Assembly: GCA_020634935.1 (NCBI GenBank)
Contig: JACKAT010000073.1
Span: forward strand, 1-22,518
Direction: 5' to 3'
Source of the DNA: Anaerolineales bacterium
GTDB lineage: Bacteria; Chloroflexota; Anaerolineae; 4572-78; J111
Length of the DNA: 22,518 nt
Notes under the pieces: model-generated
The model's input: only the letters and a program-made list of their open reading frames with translations
The model's database searches: none
Told to the model about the DNA's origin: nothing
Part shown: positions 15,270 to 22,515 of the stretch, piece after piece
Position numbering within the stretch: the first letter of the stretch is position 1
Layout of the letters: the number at the start of each line of letters is the position of its first letter
Program-made: the position numbers and the translations under genes

Positions 15270-15310
15270 AAAAAGAGCGGCCCGGTCACTGTGACCGGGT
15301 CGCTCTTTTT
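15270..15310. terminator. Bidirectional rho-independent terminator
   Basis: An almost perfect palindrome joins AAAAAGAGCG and CCCGGTCAC to GTGACCGGG and CGCTCTTTTT, with one unpaired or mismatched base in the middle of each side and a minimal loop. The A-tract on the left and the T-tract on the right give a U-run in either direction. It separates the plus-strand kinase operon (ends 15190) from the convergent minus-strand PLP-enzyme gene (ends 15336) and should serve both. Confidence 0.9.
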
Positions 15311-15335
15311 GACGCCATAACTTTCCTGGCGATGA

Positions 15336-16526
15336 TTAACCCATCGTCGCCAGCGCCTGCGCCAGATCGGCTATAATGTCCGAGGCATCCTCAAGGCCGG
15401 TGGAGAATCTAACTAAATTAGGCTCAACCCCCGCCGCCCGGAACTGTTCATCCGTCAACGTCCCCGCCCACATCGCCGCTACGTGAGCCGCCAGCGTCTC
15501 ATACCCGCCCAGACTAACGGCCTGGTTGATCAACTTGAGCTGGCTCATAAACTGCTGGGTCTCCTGGTAGCCGCCCTTGATTTGGAAGCTGAGCACGCCT
15601 CCGCAGCCGGCGGGCATTTGTAATCGAGCCAGCTCATGCTGCGGATGGGCGGCCAGCCCCGGATAGTGAACCTTTTCCACCCCCGGCTGGTTAGCCAAAA
15701 ACGTAGCAACCGCCAGAGCGGTTTGGTTATGCTGCCGGACACGCAGCGGCAAAGTCCGCAGCCCGCGGAGCAGCAGCCAGGCATCGAACGCGCTCAAGAC
15801 CGATCCCACCAAAATGTGCGTACCCCAGATACGTTCCACCAACGCCTTCGAGCCGGCCACGACCCCGGCCGTCAAATCGTGATGCCCGCCCAGATATTTG
15901 GTGGCGCTGTGGACCACCACATCCACCCCGAACTCGAGCGGGCGCTGGTTAATCGGCGTGGCAAAGGTGTTATCAACCACCGTCAGCACCCCGCGCCCTT
16001 TGGCCAAATCGGCCACTGCTTTTAGATCGGTCAGGTGCAGCAGCGGGTTGACCGGACTTTCCAACATCAGCAGCCGGGTATTATCTTGGATGGCCTCGGC
16101 AAAAGCCGCCGGGTTCGTTTGGTCCACAAATGTAGCCGTCACCCCAAAACGCGGCAGCAGTTCCGACAGCAGTTTGGTGGTGCCCATATAATGGTTTTGT
16201 TGGGCCACAATATGATCGCCGCCGGTCACCAGCGCCAGCATGGTCGCCGTAATCGCCCCCATTCCGGAGCCCGTGACCAGCGCGGCTTCCGCCCCTTCCA
16301 ACCGGGCCAGCGTCTCTTCAACCCGCTGGTGGGTGGGGTTGCCATAGCGGGTGTAGTAGCGCGGATGGCGCGGCTCGGTCGCCATGGCCGCAAAGTCGAG
16401 CGCATCGCGGGCCAGGAACGTCGTGGTCGGATGAATGGACGGCGCAATGTTAGACAGATCATCCACGTCGGCATCGGCGTGGGTGACAATGGTTTGGAAG
16501 TTACGAGGTTGGGCTGGATTGTCCAC
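15336..16526 (-). CDS. Cystathionine gamma-synthase/lyase-type PLP-dependent enzyme
   Basis: This 396-residue enzyme of the Cys/Met metabolism PLP family works on sulfur amino acids (transsulfuration: cystathionine synthesis or cleavage, or a methionine gamma-lyase-like reaction). Numbering from the chosen start: the YTRYGNPT phosphate-binding segment (58-65, Y61), a Tyr stacking on PLP (Y113), D185 in VVDNTFATP holding the pyridine nitrogen, and the Schiff-base lysine K210 in SATKYLGGH. The C-terminal NLVRFSTGLED supplies the carboxylate-binding Arg. Length is normal for the family, and which member it is cannot be decided from motifs. I chose GTG at 16526 because AGGAGAG lies four bases upstream. 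A GTG at 16541 would overlap the stop of the phosphoesterase gene by 4 nt but has no ribosome binding site. Cotranscribed with the phosphoesterase. Confidence 0.92.
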   Translation of the reverse strand: MDNPAQPRNFQTIVTHADADVDDLSNIAPSIHPTTTFLARDALDFAAMATEPRHPRYYTRYGNPTHQRVEETLARLEGAEAALVTGSGMGAITATMLALVTGGDHIVAQQNHYMGTTKLLSELLPRFGVTATFVDQTNPAAFAEAIQDNTRLLMLESPVNPLLHLTDLKAVADLAKGRGVLTVVDNTFATPINQRPLEFGVDVVVHSATKYLGGHHDLTAGVVAGSKALVERIWGTHILVGSVLSAFDAWLLLRGLRTLPLRVRQHNQTALAVATFLANQPGVEKVHYPGLAAHPQHELARLQMPAGCGGVLSFQIKGGYQETQQFMSQLKLINQAVSLGGYETLAAHVAAMWAGTLTDEQFRAAGVEPNLVRFSTGLEDASDIIADLAQALATMG

Positions 16527-16537
16527 TATACTCTCCT

Positions 16538-17140
16538 TCACGCCAATTCCCAGATGATGCCGGCCGTCCCGGCATTAATCACCACCGAGTTGCCGATCTG
16601 GGCCTGCTGGCCGGCGCTCTCGTGAATATGGCCGCAGACCACCAGCGCCGGCTGCTGCTGCTCGATGGCCTCCCGGATGGCGACGCTGCCCAAATTAACG
16701 CCACGCGAGGACAAATCAACCACCCCTTTCGGCGGCGAGTGACTGACCAGCACGCCTCCCGCCGGGCAGTCGGCCAACAGTTGGCGCGCTTCAGCCTCGC
16801 TAAAGTCATAACTCCACGAACCAAACGGCGTAACCGGGATACCCCCACCGATGCCAAAAAAGTCGATGCCTGCCAAGTTAATGCCGGTTCCGTGCAGCAC
16901 GTGGGCCGCGGACCAGGCTCGACAGGCGGCCTCAAGCTCCGCCGTCGACTCGGCGTTGCCGGGCACCAGCACCGCCGGTTTATCGATGGACGTTAGCAAC
17001 CCAATGGCCGTATCGATGCCGCGCCGCAGGTTGCCAAAGTCGCCTGCCCCGACCACAATGTCAACCTCACGGGCCAGCGCCACTAACTGCTGCGCCGCCG
17101 CCTGATTTCCATGTAAATCACTAAACAGAAGTAGTTTCAT
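16538..17140 (-). CDS. Small metallophosphoesterase (YfcE/MPP-like)
   Basis: This 200-residue calcineurin-like phosphoesterase has the expected metal motifs in order: D8 and H10 in FSDLHGN, D34 in GAGDFGN, N62 in PGNAES (GNHE family position with Ala for His), H134 in VSHSPP, and H171/H173 in CGHIHE. The substrate is not evident; such enzymes cleave phosphodiesters or small phosphomonoesters. Ala in place of the His of GNHE is common in small phosphodiesterase-like members and may affect specificity. The start at 17140 has AGAGGAG with a short spacer. The longer frame to 17347 runs through the hairpin repeat and has no start signal. The Shine-Dalgarno lies inside repeat copy A. The gene is followed by the PLP-enzyme gene with no gap. 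Confidence 0.88.
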   Translation of the reverse strand: MKLLLFSDLHGNQAAAQQLVALAREVDIVVGAGDFGNLRRGIDTAIGLLTSIDKPAVLVPGNAESTAELEAACRAWSAAHVLHGTGINLAGIDFFGIGGGIPVTPFGSWSYDFSEAEARQLLADCPAGGVLVSHSPPKGVVDLSSRGVNLGSVAIREAIEQQQPALVVCGHIHESAGQQAQIGNSVVINAGTAGIIWELA

Positions 17141-17145
17141 CACCT

Positions 17146-17220
17146 CTCCTCTGAAAATGGGTTTGTAGGACAAACTTAAGTTTGTCCTAGAGCCTTGTCG
17201 GACAAGCCAGCGACTGGTCC
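17146..17220 (-). repeat. Hairpin/Shine-Dalgarno repeat, copy A
   Basis: The first part (17146-17189) includes a perfect 24-bp palindrome at 17166-17189 with half-sites TAGGACAAACTT and AAGTTTGTCCTA. The second part (17200-17220) is a diverged hairpin GGACAAG/CTGGTCC with a 7-nt loop and one mismatch. On the minus strand the order is hairpin, hairpin, 12-nt linker, AGAGGAG, then the phosphoesterase ATG. The 44 nt at 17146-17189 match 22472-22515 at 43 positions. Confidence 0.8.
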
Positions 17221-17401
17221 TATCGTTGTTCCTCTTGCTCACTAATTTCATCATTAACTTCAAACTGGCGCAGCCGCTCTCTAGCGCCGAGCCAGCGCCA
17301 GGCCGGTTGGAGCGCATCGGCCCCAAAATAGTTGATCTCCGCGTCAAAGAAAATCTTCGACAGCGGTCTTGCCTTAATAAATAAGCCGCAACGCTCTACC
17401 T
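17220..17401 (-). pseudogene. Possible gene remnant between patatin and phosphoesterase genes
   Basis: On the minus strand a frame ending at TAG (17220-17222) stays open for about 60 codons, back into the patatin gene's 3' end. The encoded peptide (for example IFFDAEINYFGADALQPAWR, then WLGARERLRQFEV) has a protein-like composition and GC-rich third positions, but no start codon or ribosome binding site. It may be the C-terminal remnant of a lost gene. I recognise no family, and it could equally be chance. Confidence 0.25.
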
Positions 17402-18436
17402 CTAACCTGCCCCGCCATCCAGGAAAATCCCGGCCTGTTTCTCCCCGTCCGCCATCAACATCTGGATAAACGAGCGGCTGCGATCCAGCTTGGAGGCGTA
17501 ATCCAACGTCTCGCTCAACTCCGGGCTCATCGTCAGTGTGCGGACGGTGACGGTTTTGTATTGGTCAGCGGGCAGATACCCCCGCTCGACCCACCCATTG
17601 ACATCAGCGATGAACTTCGTCTCCTGCCCCAGCGACAGATTGGCCGCCAGTTCATTATCGCGATCCTGGATATCGGCCACGGTCTTCGGCTCGTCTCGCC
17701 GGCTGGTGGGGTTGAGCTGGATGACCCAGATCTCGTCCGGCTTGTCGGCGGCCATTTCCGGATCGGCCAGGAAGTTACGGACCGGCGGGTTTTGCGAATA
17801 GACCCCATCCCAATAGATTTCCTCACCAATGCGCACCGCCCGGCTGCCAAAGCCCGGAATCGCCCCCGACGCCTGCACCGCGGCGGCCGTAATGTTGTCG
17901 TCCGGCGAACTCTCTTGCGAGCTAAACGCCTTGAAGTCGCCCGACAAAACATTCACCGCGCCGATCAGCAGCCACGGCCGGCTGACCGGCTGCAATTCCC
18001 GCACCGTATTGAAGTTGATATGCTTTTCCAGCAGCGTCTCATAATCAACAAACTCCGGTCGCGCCCCGGCCAGTCTCAATTGAGCGATTAGCGCCGGGAA
18101 AAAGGGCGCGTACGGGCTAAAGCGGACATCGGCGGCCAGCCAGTAGCCTTGCAGCCGCAGCGACGTGACCAGCCAGGCATTAAACGCCTGCTCGGTTGGC
18201 GTGACCGCCGCGAAATCGGCCCAGATGGCCTCCAAGGTGTTGATCGCTTCCGCCGGCCCGCCGGTCAGCAGTCCGTACCAGCCGGCCACCGCACACAGCG
18301 CCCCCGCCGACGTGCCGCTCAGCCCCGTAAGCTCATACGGTCCCCCATCCAGCCGTTCAAAGATGGTCTTCAGCGCCCCGGCCGTAAAAGCCGCGTGCAG
18401 CGCCCCACCCTGACAGGCAATCGCGATTTGGGTCAT
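17402..18436 (-). CDS. Patatin-like phospholipase family protein
   Basis: This 344-residue lipid acyl hydrolase has the patatin Ser-Asp dyad. The oxyanion loop is QGGALHAAF (9-17), the nucleophile is S43 in GLSGTSAG, and D210 sits in YWDGVYSQNPPV. It probably releases fatty acids from phospholipids or other acyl esters. No signal peptide or membrane segment is visible, so it should be cytoplasmic or peripheral. The length is typical for bacterial RssA-like or longer patatins, and the C-terminal 120 residues form no domain I recognise. GAGGAG lies five bases before the ATG and belongs to repeat copy B. The next gene on this strand begins 261 nt downstream and has its own hairpin leader, so it may be transcribed separately. 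Confidence 0.9.
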   Translation of the reverse strand: MTQIAIACQGGALHAAFTAGALKTIFERLDGGPYELTGLSGTSAGALCAVAGWYGLLTGGPAEAINTLEAIWADFAAVTPTEQAFNAWLVTSLRLQGYWLAADVRFSPYAPFFPALIAQLRLAGARPEFVDYETLLEKHINFNTVRELQPVSRPWLLIGAVNVLSGDFKAFSSQESSPDDNITAAAVQASGAIPGFGSRAVRIGEEIYWDGVYSQNPPVRNFLADPEMAADKPDEIWVIQLNPTSRRDEPKTVADIQDRDNELAANLSLGQETKFIADVNGWVERGYLPADQYKTVTVRTLTMSPELSETLDYASKLDRSRSFIQMLMADGEKQAGIFLDGGAG

Positions 18437-18440
18437 AGTT

Positions 18441-18519
18441 GCTCCTCTCTAAAAATAGGTCCTGTAGAACAAATCGCTGATTTGTTCCCCCCGGTTAGGG
18501 ACAAGTTAGCCACTTGCCC
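18441..18519 (-). repeat. Hairpin/Shine-Dalgarno repeat, copy B
   Basis: Two hairpins: GAACAAATC/GATTTGTTC with a 3-nt loop (18467-18487), and GGGACAAG/CTTGCCC around TTAGCCA (18498-18519), with one mismatch. On the minus strand they precede AGAGAGGAG and the patatin ATG, in the same order as copy A. The primary sequence differs from copy A, but the stems stay paired, which suggests that the structure matters or that the repeat is older. Confidence 0.65.
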
Positions 18520-18635
18520 GACTGATTTTCCCCTATTGTATTGCTAGTTAACATTTATGGCTAAATGCCTAACCGGCCGTGGCCCTTTCCATCGACTGGC
18601 GCGGCGGTCGGCCGTCAGCCCGGCGGTGACATAAT

Positions 18636-18767
18636 TAGGACTTACGCCGTTGGTGTATCGAACCCGGTGACCGTCACTTAGACGCGATAAATAGCGTTGT
18701 TTGGGCTTAAGCGGACGTTCGTTTTCGGCCAAAAGTGACTGTCACCTTTTGAACTGCGTAACGCCTA
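18636..18767. mobile_element. MITE-like element, copy 2 (132 bp)
   Basis: The ends are TAGGACTTACGC (18636-18647) and, on the minus strand, TAGGCGTTACGC, matching at 10 of 12. A perfect 5-bp direct repeat ATAAT flanks it (18631-18635 and 18768-18772). The inner pair is GGTGACCGTCACTT (18666-18679) against AAGTGACTGTCACC (18733-18746). The right 35 bp match copy 1 at 31 positions, while the middle is unrelated. No transposase frame is present. Confidence 0.78.
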
Positions 18768-18772
18768 ATAAT

Positions 18773-18800
18773 TTCACATTAAGGTAAAACCTGCTAAAAT
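18773..18800 (+). promoter_or_regulatory. Predicted promoter of the transporter gene
   Basis: TTCACA (18773-18778) and TAAAAT (18795-18800) are 16 nt apart, with TG one base before the -10 (extended type). The -35 begins directly after the target duplication of the MITE-like element, so the insertion must have replaced whatever lay upstream of this promoter. Confidence 0.5.
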
Positions 18801-18939
18801 CCAGGCATTGCCGGTGTTAACCGGCGCGATTTAGTTTGCTGCTGGCCTACGACAATTCGATCTACCGGACCCAGCGCGATGTGGCCCGCTAGGACCTGGC
18901 GCTTCATCATAATCTGAATAATCTGAACTGAAGGTAACT

Positions 18940-21150
18940 ATGCTGCTAACCCTAAAACGCCTGCTGCCGCGCCGGCCGGCCAAAACCAGTAAAAATAGTA
19001 AGTTTGGCGCTTTCGACGGAGTCTTCCTGCCGACCCTACTAACCATTCTGGGGGCGGTGATGTACCTGCGCACCGGCTGGGTGGTGGGCAACGCCGGCCT
19101 GCTGGGCGGCCTGCTGATTATTACCCTGGCCAACATCATCACCTTTTGCACCGGCCTGTCGATCTCGTCGGTAGCCACCAACATCCGCGTCGGCGCGGGC
19201 GGCTCGTTCTCCATTATCTCTCAATCGCTGGGACTGGAAGTGGGCGGCAGCGTCAACCTGCCTTTTTATCTGGCCCAGGCCATCTCGGTGGCCTTTTATA
19301 TCTTCGCCTTTACCGAAGGCTGGCAGAGCATCTTTCCCACCCACCCGGCGGCCCTGGTGCTGTTTACCGCCTACGGCGCCTGCTACCTGGTGGCCTTTGT
19401 CAGCGTGGAACTGGCTGCCCGCATTCGCTATCCCATCCTGCTGATCATCAGCTTTTCGGTCTTATCCGCGTTCCTGGGCGCGTCTGGCTTCTTTCGGGCC
19501 GAACCGCTGCACTCGCCCCAATTATGGGGCGCTTTTTCCCAGGGGACCTTTTGGCAGATCTTCGCCGTCTTCTTCCCGGCCGTTACCGGCGTCCTGGCCG
19601 GCGTCAACCTGTCCGGCACGCTCCAGAAGCCCCGCTACAGCATTCCGCGCGGGACCATGGCCGCGATTGTGGTGAGCTATGCGGTCTACATGCTGCTGGC
19701 CTATTGGACCTCGCTGGTGGCCACGCCCGACGAGCTGGTGAGTAACTTTACCGTGATGGTCAGCAAAGCCGCCTTTGGTTGGGCCATTCAGATCGGCATT
19801 CTGGCGGCCACCTTCTCGGCGGCCTTGAACTCGCTGGTAGGCGCGCCGCGAGTGCTGCAAGCGATGGCGGCGCACGATATTATGCCGCTGGGCAAATTTC
19901 TGGCCAGGGAAACCCCCTCCGGCGAGCCGCGCAGCGCGATGATCGTCACCGGTCTTATCGGCATTGGCACGCTGCTGTTTGGGCTGGGCGGCAACGGCCT
20001 GAACGCGATTGCCCCACTGATGACCATGTTTTTCCTGATCACCTACGCCGTCCTCAACTCGGTGGTGCTGCTGGAGCAGTCGCTGGGCTTAACCAGCTTC
20101 CGCCCCCTCTTTCGCGTGCCGCGCCTGGTGCCGCTGATCGGCCTGGTGGGGGCGGTCTTTGCCATGTATCTCATCAATCCCACCTTCAGCCTGATTGCCA
20201 CCATCGTCATTTTGGCCCTGTACGAATACCTGAGCCAGCGCCAGTTGACCGCCCCCTGGAGCGATGTCCGCAGCGGCATGTTTGTTACCGTGGCCGAATG
20301 GGCCGCCAAGCGCGTACTGAGTTTGCCGTCGGGCCAGGACCGGGCCTGGAAGCCCAGCTTGCTGGTGCCGGTTCAATCGGCGGCGGCCCTGCGCTACAGC
20401 TACCGCTTCTTGGAGGCCATTACCCAGCCCAACGGCTCGCTGCATATCATTGGCGGCTACGAGTCCGGCCAGCGCGAGCAGATGGCCGGGCTGCTGTCTT
20501 ATGAGCAGGCTTTTGCCAAAGACGGCATCTTTGCCCGGGTGGCCCTGGTGGAGGCCCGCCGCTTCCGCTACACCCTGCAAACCGCAATGGAGGTATCGAC
20601 CAGCGCCTTCTTCCGGCCCAACACCCTGTTTCTGCCCATCCTGCCCGACAGCGACGAGGAGAAGCTGCAATTTATTGTGGACCGGGCCGGCGAAAACCAC
20701 CTGGGGGTCATCCTCTATGTCGATAACCCCCACACCGCTCTGGGCCGCGAGCAGGTCATCAACGTGTGGATGCGCGAGCAAAGCCCCGACTGGCAGGTGG
20801 GGCTGCGCCTGCCCAACCTCGACCTGTCGCTGCTGCTGGCTTACCAACTGGCCCGCAACTGGCGGGGGCAGATCAACCTGATTACGGTGGTGGAAGACAA
20901 AGCCCAGCTTAAAAACGCCCGCCACTACCTGAGCCAGCTAATGGAACTGGGCCGCATGCCGACCACCACCCGGCCCGTTGCGGCCGCCTGCGCCTTTGAG
21001 GCCTTTCTGGAGCAAGCTCCCCAGGCCGATATCAATATCTTCGGCTTGCAGCAGCAGGTCAACCTGGCTTTTATGGAGCGTATGATGAGCCAGACCGAAG
21101 CCTCTTGCATCTTCGTCCGCGATTCCGGTTATGAGAGCGCCCTGGTATAA
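18940..21150 (+). CDS. Cation-chloride cotransporter-like amino acid permease (SLC12/APC type)
   Basis: This 736-residue membrane transporter has about 12 hydrophobic segments between residues 25 and 430, followed by a 300-residue cytoplasmic C-terminus. FGAFDGVFLPTLLTILGAV (22-40) followed by YLRTGWVVG, FFPAVTGVLAGVNLSG (211-226), and LVGAPRVLQAMA (299-310) are hallmarks of the Na-K-Cl/K-Cl cotransporter branch of the amino acid-polyamine-organocation superfamily. It probably moves an ion pair or amino acids; the substrate cannot be read from the motifs. The C-terminal part has Rossmann-like stretches (for example HLGVILYVDNPHTALG), as in the regulatory tails of this family. AAGG lies five bases before the ATG. 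The stop codon lies inside the -10 of the next gene's promoter. GC content is clearly higher than in the left half. Confidence 0.88.
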   Translation: MLLTLKRLLPRRPAKTSKNSKFGAFDGVFLPTLLTILGAVMYLRTGWVVGNAGLLGGLLIITLANIITFCTGLSISSVATNIRVGAGGSFSIISQSLGLEVGGSVNLPFYLAQAISVAFYIFAFTEGWQSIFPTHPAALVLFTAYGACYLVAFVSVELAARIRYPILLIISFSVLSAFLGASGFFRAEPLHSPQLWGAFSQGTFWQIFAVFFPAVTGVLAGVNLSGTLQKPRYSIPRGTMAAIVVSYAVYMLLAYWTSLVATPDELVSNFTVMVSKAAFGWAIQIGILAATFSAALNSLVGAPRVLQAMAAHDIMPLGKFLARETPSGEPRSAMIVTGLIGIGTLLFGLGGNGLNAIAPLMTMFFLITYAVLNSVVLLEQSLGLTSFRPLFRVPRLVPLIGLVGAVFAMYLINPTFSLIATIVILALYEYLSQRQLTAPWSDVRSGMFVTVAEWAAKRVLSLPSGQDRAWKPSLLVPVQSAAALRYSYRFLEAITQPNGSLHIIGGYESGQREQMAGLLSYEQAFAKDGIFARVALVEARRFRYTLQTAMEVSTSAFFRPNTLFLPILPDSDEEKLQFIVDRAGENHLGVILYVDNPHTALGREQVINVWMREQSPDWQVGLRLPNLDLSLLLAYQLARNWRGQINLITVVEDKAQLKNARHYLSQLMELGRMPTTTRPVAAACAFEAFLEQAPQADINIFGLQQQVNLAFMERMMSQTEASCIFVRDSGYESALV

Positions 21151-21151
21151 T
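21123..21151 (+). promoter_or_regulatory. Promoter of the lactonase gene overlapping the transporter stop codon
   Basis: A perfect extended -10, TGGTATAAT (21143-21151), contains the stop codon of the transporter gene (21148-21150). A weak -35 TTCCGG (21123-21128) lies 17 nt upstream. The predicted start near 21158 coincides with a small hairpin CCAAC/GTTGG (21159-21172) that would form the 5' end of the mRNA. Confidence 0.55.
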
Positions 21152-21201
21152 TTCACGACCAACCCAAGTTGGGGCGTTTTCTATGAAAGGAACCCTTAGC
21201 G

Positions 21202-22320
21202 ATGACCACCCACCCCCATTCCCAACCGTGCTTCGTCTACACCGGCTGTTACACCGAGCAGCTATCCTTTGTCGATGGCCGGGGCCAGGGCATTACCATC
21301 CTCACCTTCGACCCCGCTTCCGGGGCGTTGACCCCGGTCGGCGAGGTGACCGGCCTGACCAACCCGTCTTACCTGACGCTCGACCCCCAGCAGCGCTTTC
21401 TGTACGCCGTGCGGGAAACGGATGGCCGCCGCCGCGACAAACCGGCGGTCCACGCCTTTGCCGTCGATCCGGCCACGGGCGGGCTGCGTTACCTCAACCA
21501 CCAGCCGGCCGGCGGCACTTCCCCCTGCCACGTCACCACCGATCTCAGCGGCCGCTGGGTGCTGGTGGCCAATTACGGCACCGGCACCGTTACGGTTTAT
21601 CCCATTCATAAAAACGGCCGGCTGGGCCGGCCCGCCAACACCGTCCGCCACCAGGGCGCCAGCGTCAACTTGGAGCGGCAGACTGGCCCGCACGCCCACC
21701 AGATTGCCCTTGATCCCACCAATCGCTTCGTCTTTGTGGCCGACTTGGGGCTGGACAAGATTATGATCTACCGTCTGGACCCGGACCGGGGCCGGCTGGT
21801 CCCGCACGAGCCGCGTTTTGCCCCGCTGCACCCCGGCGCCGGGCCGCGCCACCTGGACTTTCATCCGACCGGCCGGTACGTCTATGTCCTCAACGAACTC
21901 GACGCCACCCTGGTGGCTTTTGTCCACAGCGACGGCCGCCTTATCCCCATCCAGGTCGTCTCGACCCTGCCGCCGGGCGCGGACGCCCGCCCCTCGTGCG
22001 CGGCCATCCGCGTGGCGCCCTCCGGCCGCTTTGTCTACACCTCCAACCGGGGCCACGACAGCATTGCCCTTTTTGCCGTGGACGACGCCACCGGCCGCTT
22101 AACGCCCCTGGGCCACCAGCCGGCCGGCGGCCAGACCCCCCGCGAGATCGCCATCGATCCCAGCGGCGCGTTTCTGCTGGCCGCCAACCAGGACAGCCAC
22201 ACCATCGTCACCTTCCACATCGACCCCGATACCGGCCAGCTTCATCCCGCCGGGCCGGTCCTTCAGCTTCCCAGCCCCGTCTGCCTGGCCTTCGGCGGGC
22301 CAGCAACGGCGCGAGGGTGA
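21202..22320 (+). CDS. Lactonase family beta-propeller protein (6-phosphogluconolactonase, YbhE type)
   Basis: This 372-residue protein belongs to the seven-bladed propeller lactonase family, whose best known member hydrolyses 6-phosphogluconolactone in the oxidative pentose phosphate pathway. Repeated blade motifs are visible: YLTLDPQQRFLYAV, HVTTDLSGRWVLVANYGTG, HQIALDPTNRFVFVADLG, HLDFHPTGRYVYVLNE, IRVAPSGRFVYTSNRGHDS and EIAIDPSGAFLLAANQ. The conserved GTSPCHV, GPHAHQ and GAGPRHL segments line the family's active site. There is no signal peptide, so it is cytoplasmic. The ribosome binding site AAAGGA is ten bases upstream of the ATG, slightly far. The exact sugar lactone is uncertain because the family also includes carboxymuconate cyclase-like members. 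Composition is GC-rich, like the transporter before it. Confidence 0.9.
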   Translation: MTTHPHSQPCFVYTGCYTEQLSFVDGRGQGITILTFDPASGALTPVGEVTGLTNPSYLTLDPQQRFLYAVRETDGRRRDKPAVHAFAVDPATGGLRYLNHQPAGGTSPCHVTTDLSGRWVLVANYGTGTVTVYPIHKNGRLGRPANTVRHQGASVNLERQTGPHAHQIALDPTNRFVFVADLGLDKIMIYRLDPDRGRLVPHEPRFAPLHPGAGPRHLDFHPTGRYVYVLNELDATLVAFVHSDGRLIPIQVVSTLPPGADARPSCAAIRVAPSGRFVYTSNRGHDSIALFAVDDATGRLTPLGHQPAGGQTPREIAIDPSGAFLLAANQDSHTIVTFHIDPDTGQLHPAGPVLQLPSPVCLAFGGPATARG

Positions 22321-22384
22321 AATACGGTTTTCATTCCCGCTGTCGTTCCCTGGAACTGTCGCACTCCCTTGAAAATACAGTCTT

Positions 22385-22441
22385 GGAGCGTCAAAGTTTA
22401 CTTTGACCCTGCCTGAATGACAAAGCCAGCTTTGTCGCTCC
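22385..22441 (-). repeat. Three-way-junction hairpin repeat
   Basis: Outer stem GGAGC (22385-22389) pairs with GCTCC (22437-22441). Inside are two perfect 7-bp hairpins, GTCAAAG/CTTTGAC (22390-22407, loop TTTA) and GACAAAG/CTTTGTC (22419-22436, loop CCAG), joined by 11 nt. All three stems abut with no spare bases on the outer side. It belongs to the same GACAA...TTGTC hairpin family as copies A and B. Confidence 0.7.
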
Positions 22442-22471
22442 AATAAATTTTCATTCTCAAGGACTATCGTA

Positions 22472-22515
22472 CTCCTCTGAAATTGGGTTTGTAGGACAAA
22501 CTTAAGTTTGTCCTA
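22472..22515 (-). repeat. Hairpin/Shine-Dalgarno repeat, copy C
   Basis: These 44 nt match 17146-17189 with a single difference. They include the same perfect 24-bp palindrome (22492-22515) and the AGAGGAG complement. The copy lies in the same orientation as A and B. No convincing start codon follows on the minus strand within 20 nt, and the window ends 3 nt after it. Confidence 0.85.

Larger units (their letters stand above)
18437..18939. other. Divergent intergenic region rich in repeats
   Basis: There is no supported gene in this 503-nt stretch. From left to right it holds repeat copy B (18441-18519), about 115 nt with nothing I recognise, the MITE-like element (18636-18767), the promoter of the transporter gene, a hairpin GCCGGT/ACCGGC (18810-18825) and a 133-nt leader. 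A start-less 23-codon frame ending at 18892 could be a remnant but is too short to call. Confidence 0.6.

Noticed and set aside
17166..17220. CRISPR-like or terminator interpretation of the hairpin repeats
   Set aside because: There are no regular spacers and no T-runs after the stems. Copies A and B lie at gene starts, not ends.
17141..17347. N-terminal extension of the phosphoesterase
   Set aside because: It would translate through the palindromic repeat, and the metal-binding motif FSDLH normally lies at the very N-terminus, as it does from 17140.
18821..18892. Start-less 23-codon frame (LLLAYDNSIYRTQRDVA) before the transporter
   Set aside because: It looks protein-like and may be a remnant, but it is too short and has no start, so I do not call it.
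20089..20925. 278-residue minus-strand frame within the transporter gene
   Set aside because: It is a shadow of the GC-rich coding strand. The plus-strand frame has full family motifs.
22398..22454. Possible 18-codon leader peptide on the minus strand across the three-way junction
   Set aside because: The nearest AGAGGAG is 17 nt from the ATG, too far, and the peptide is dictated by the repeat sequence.
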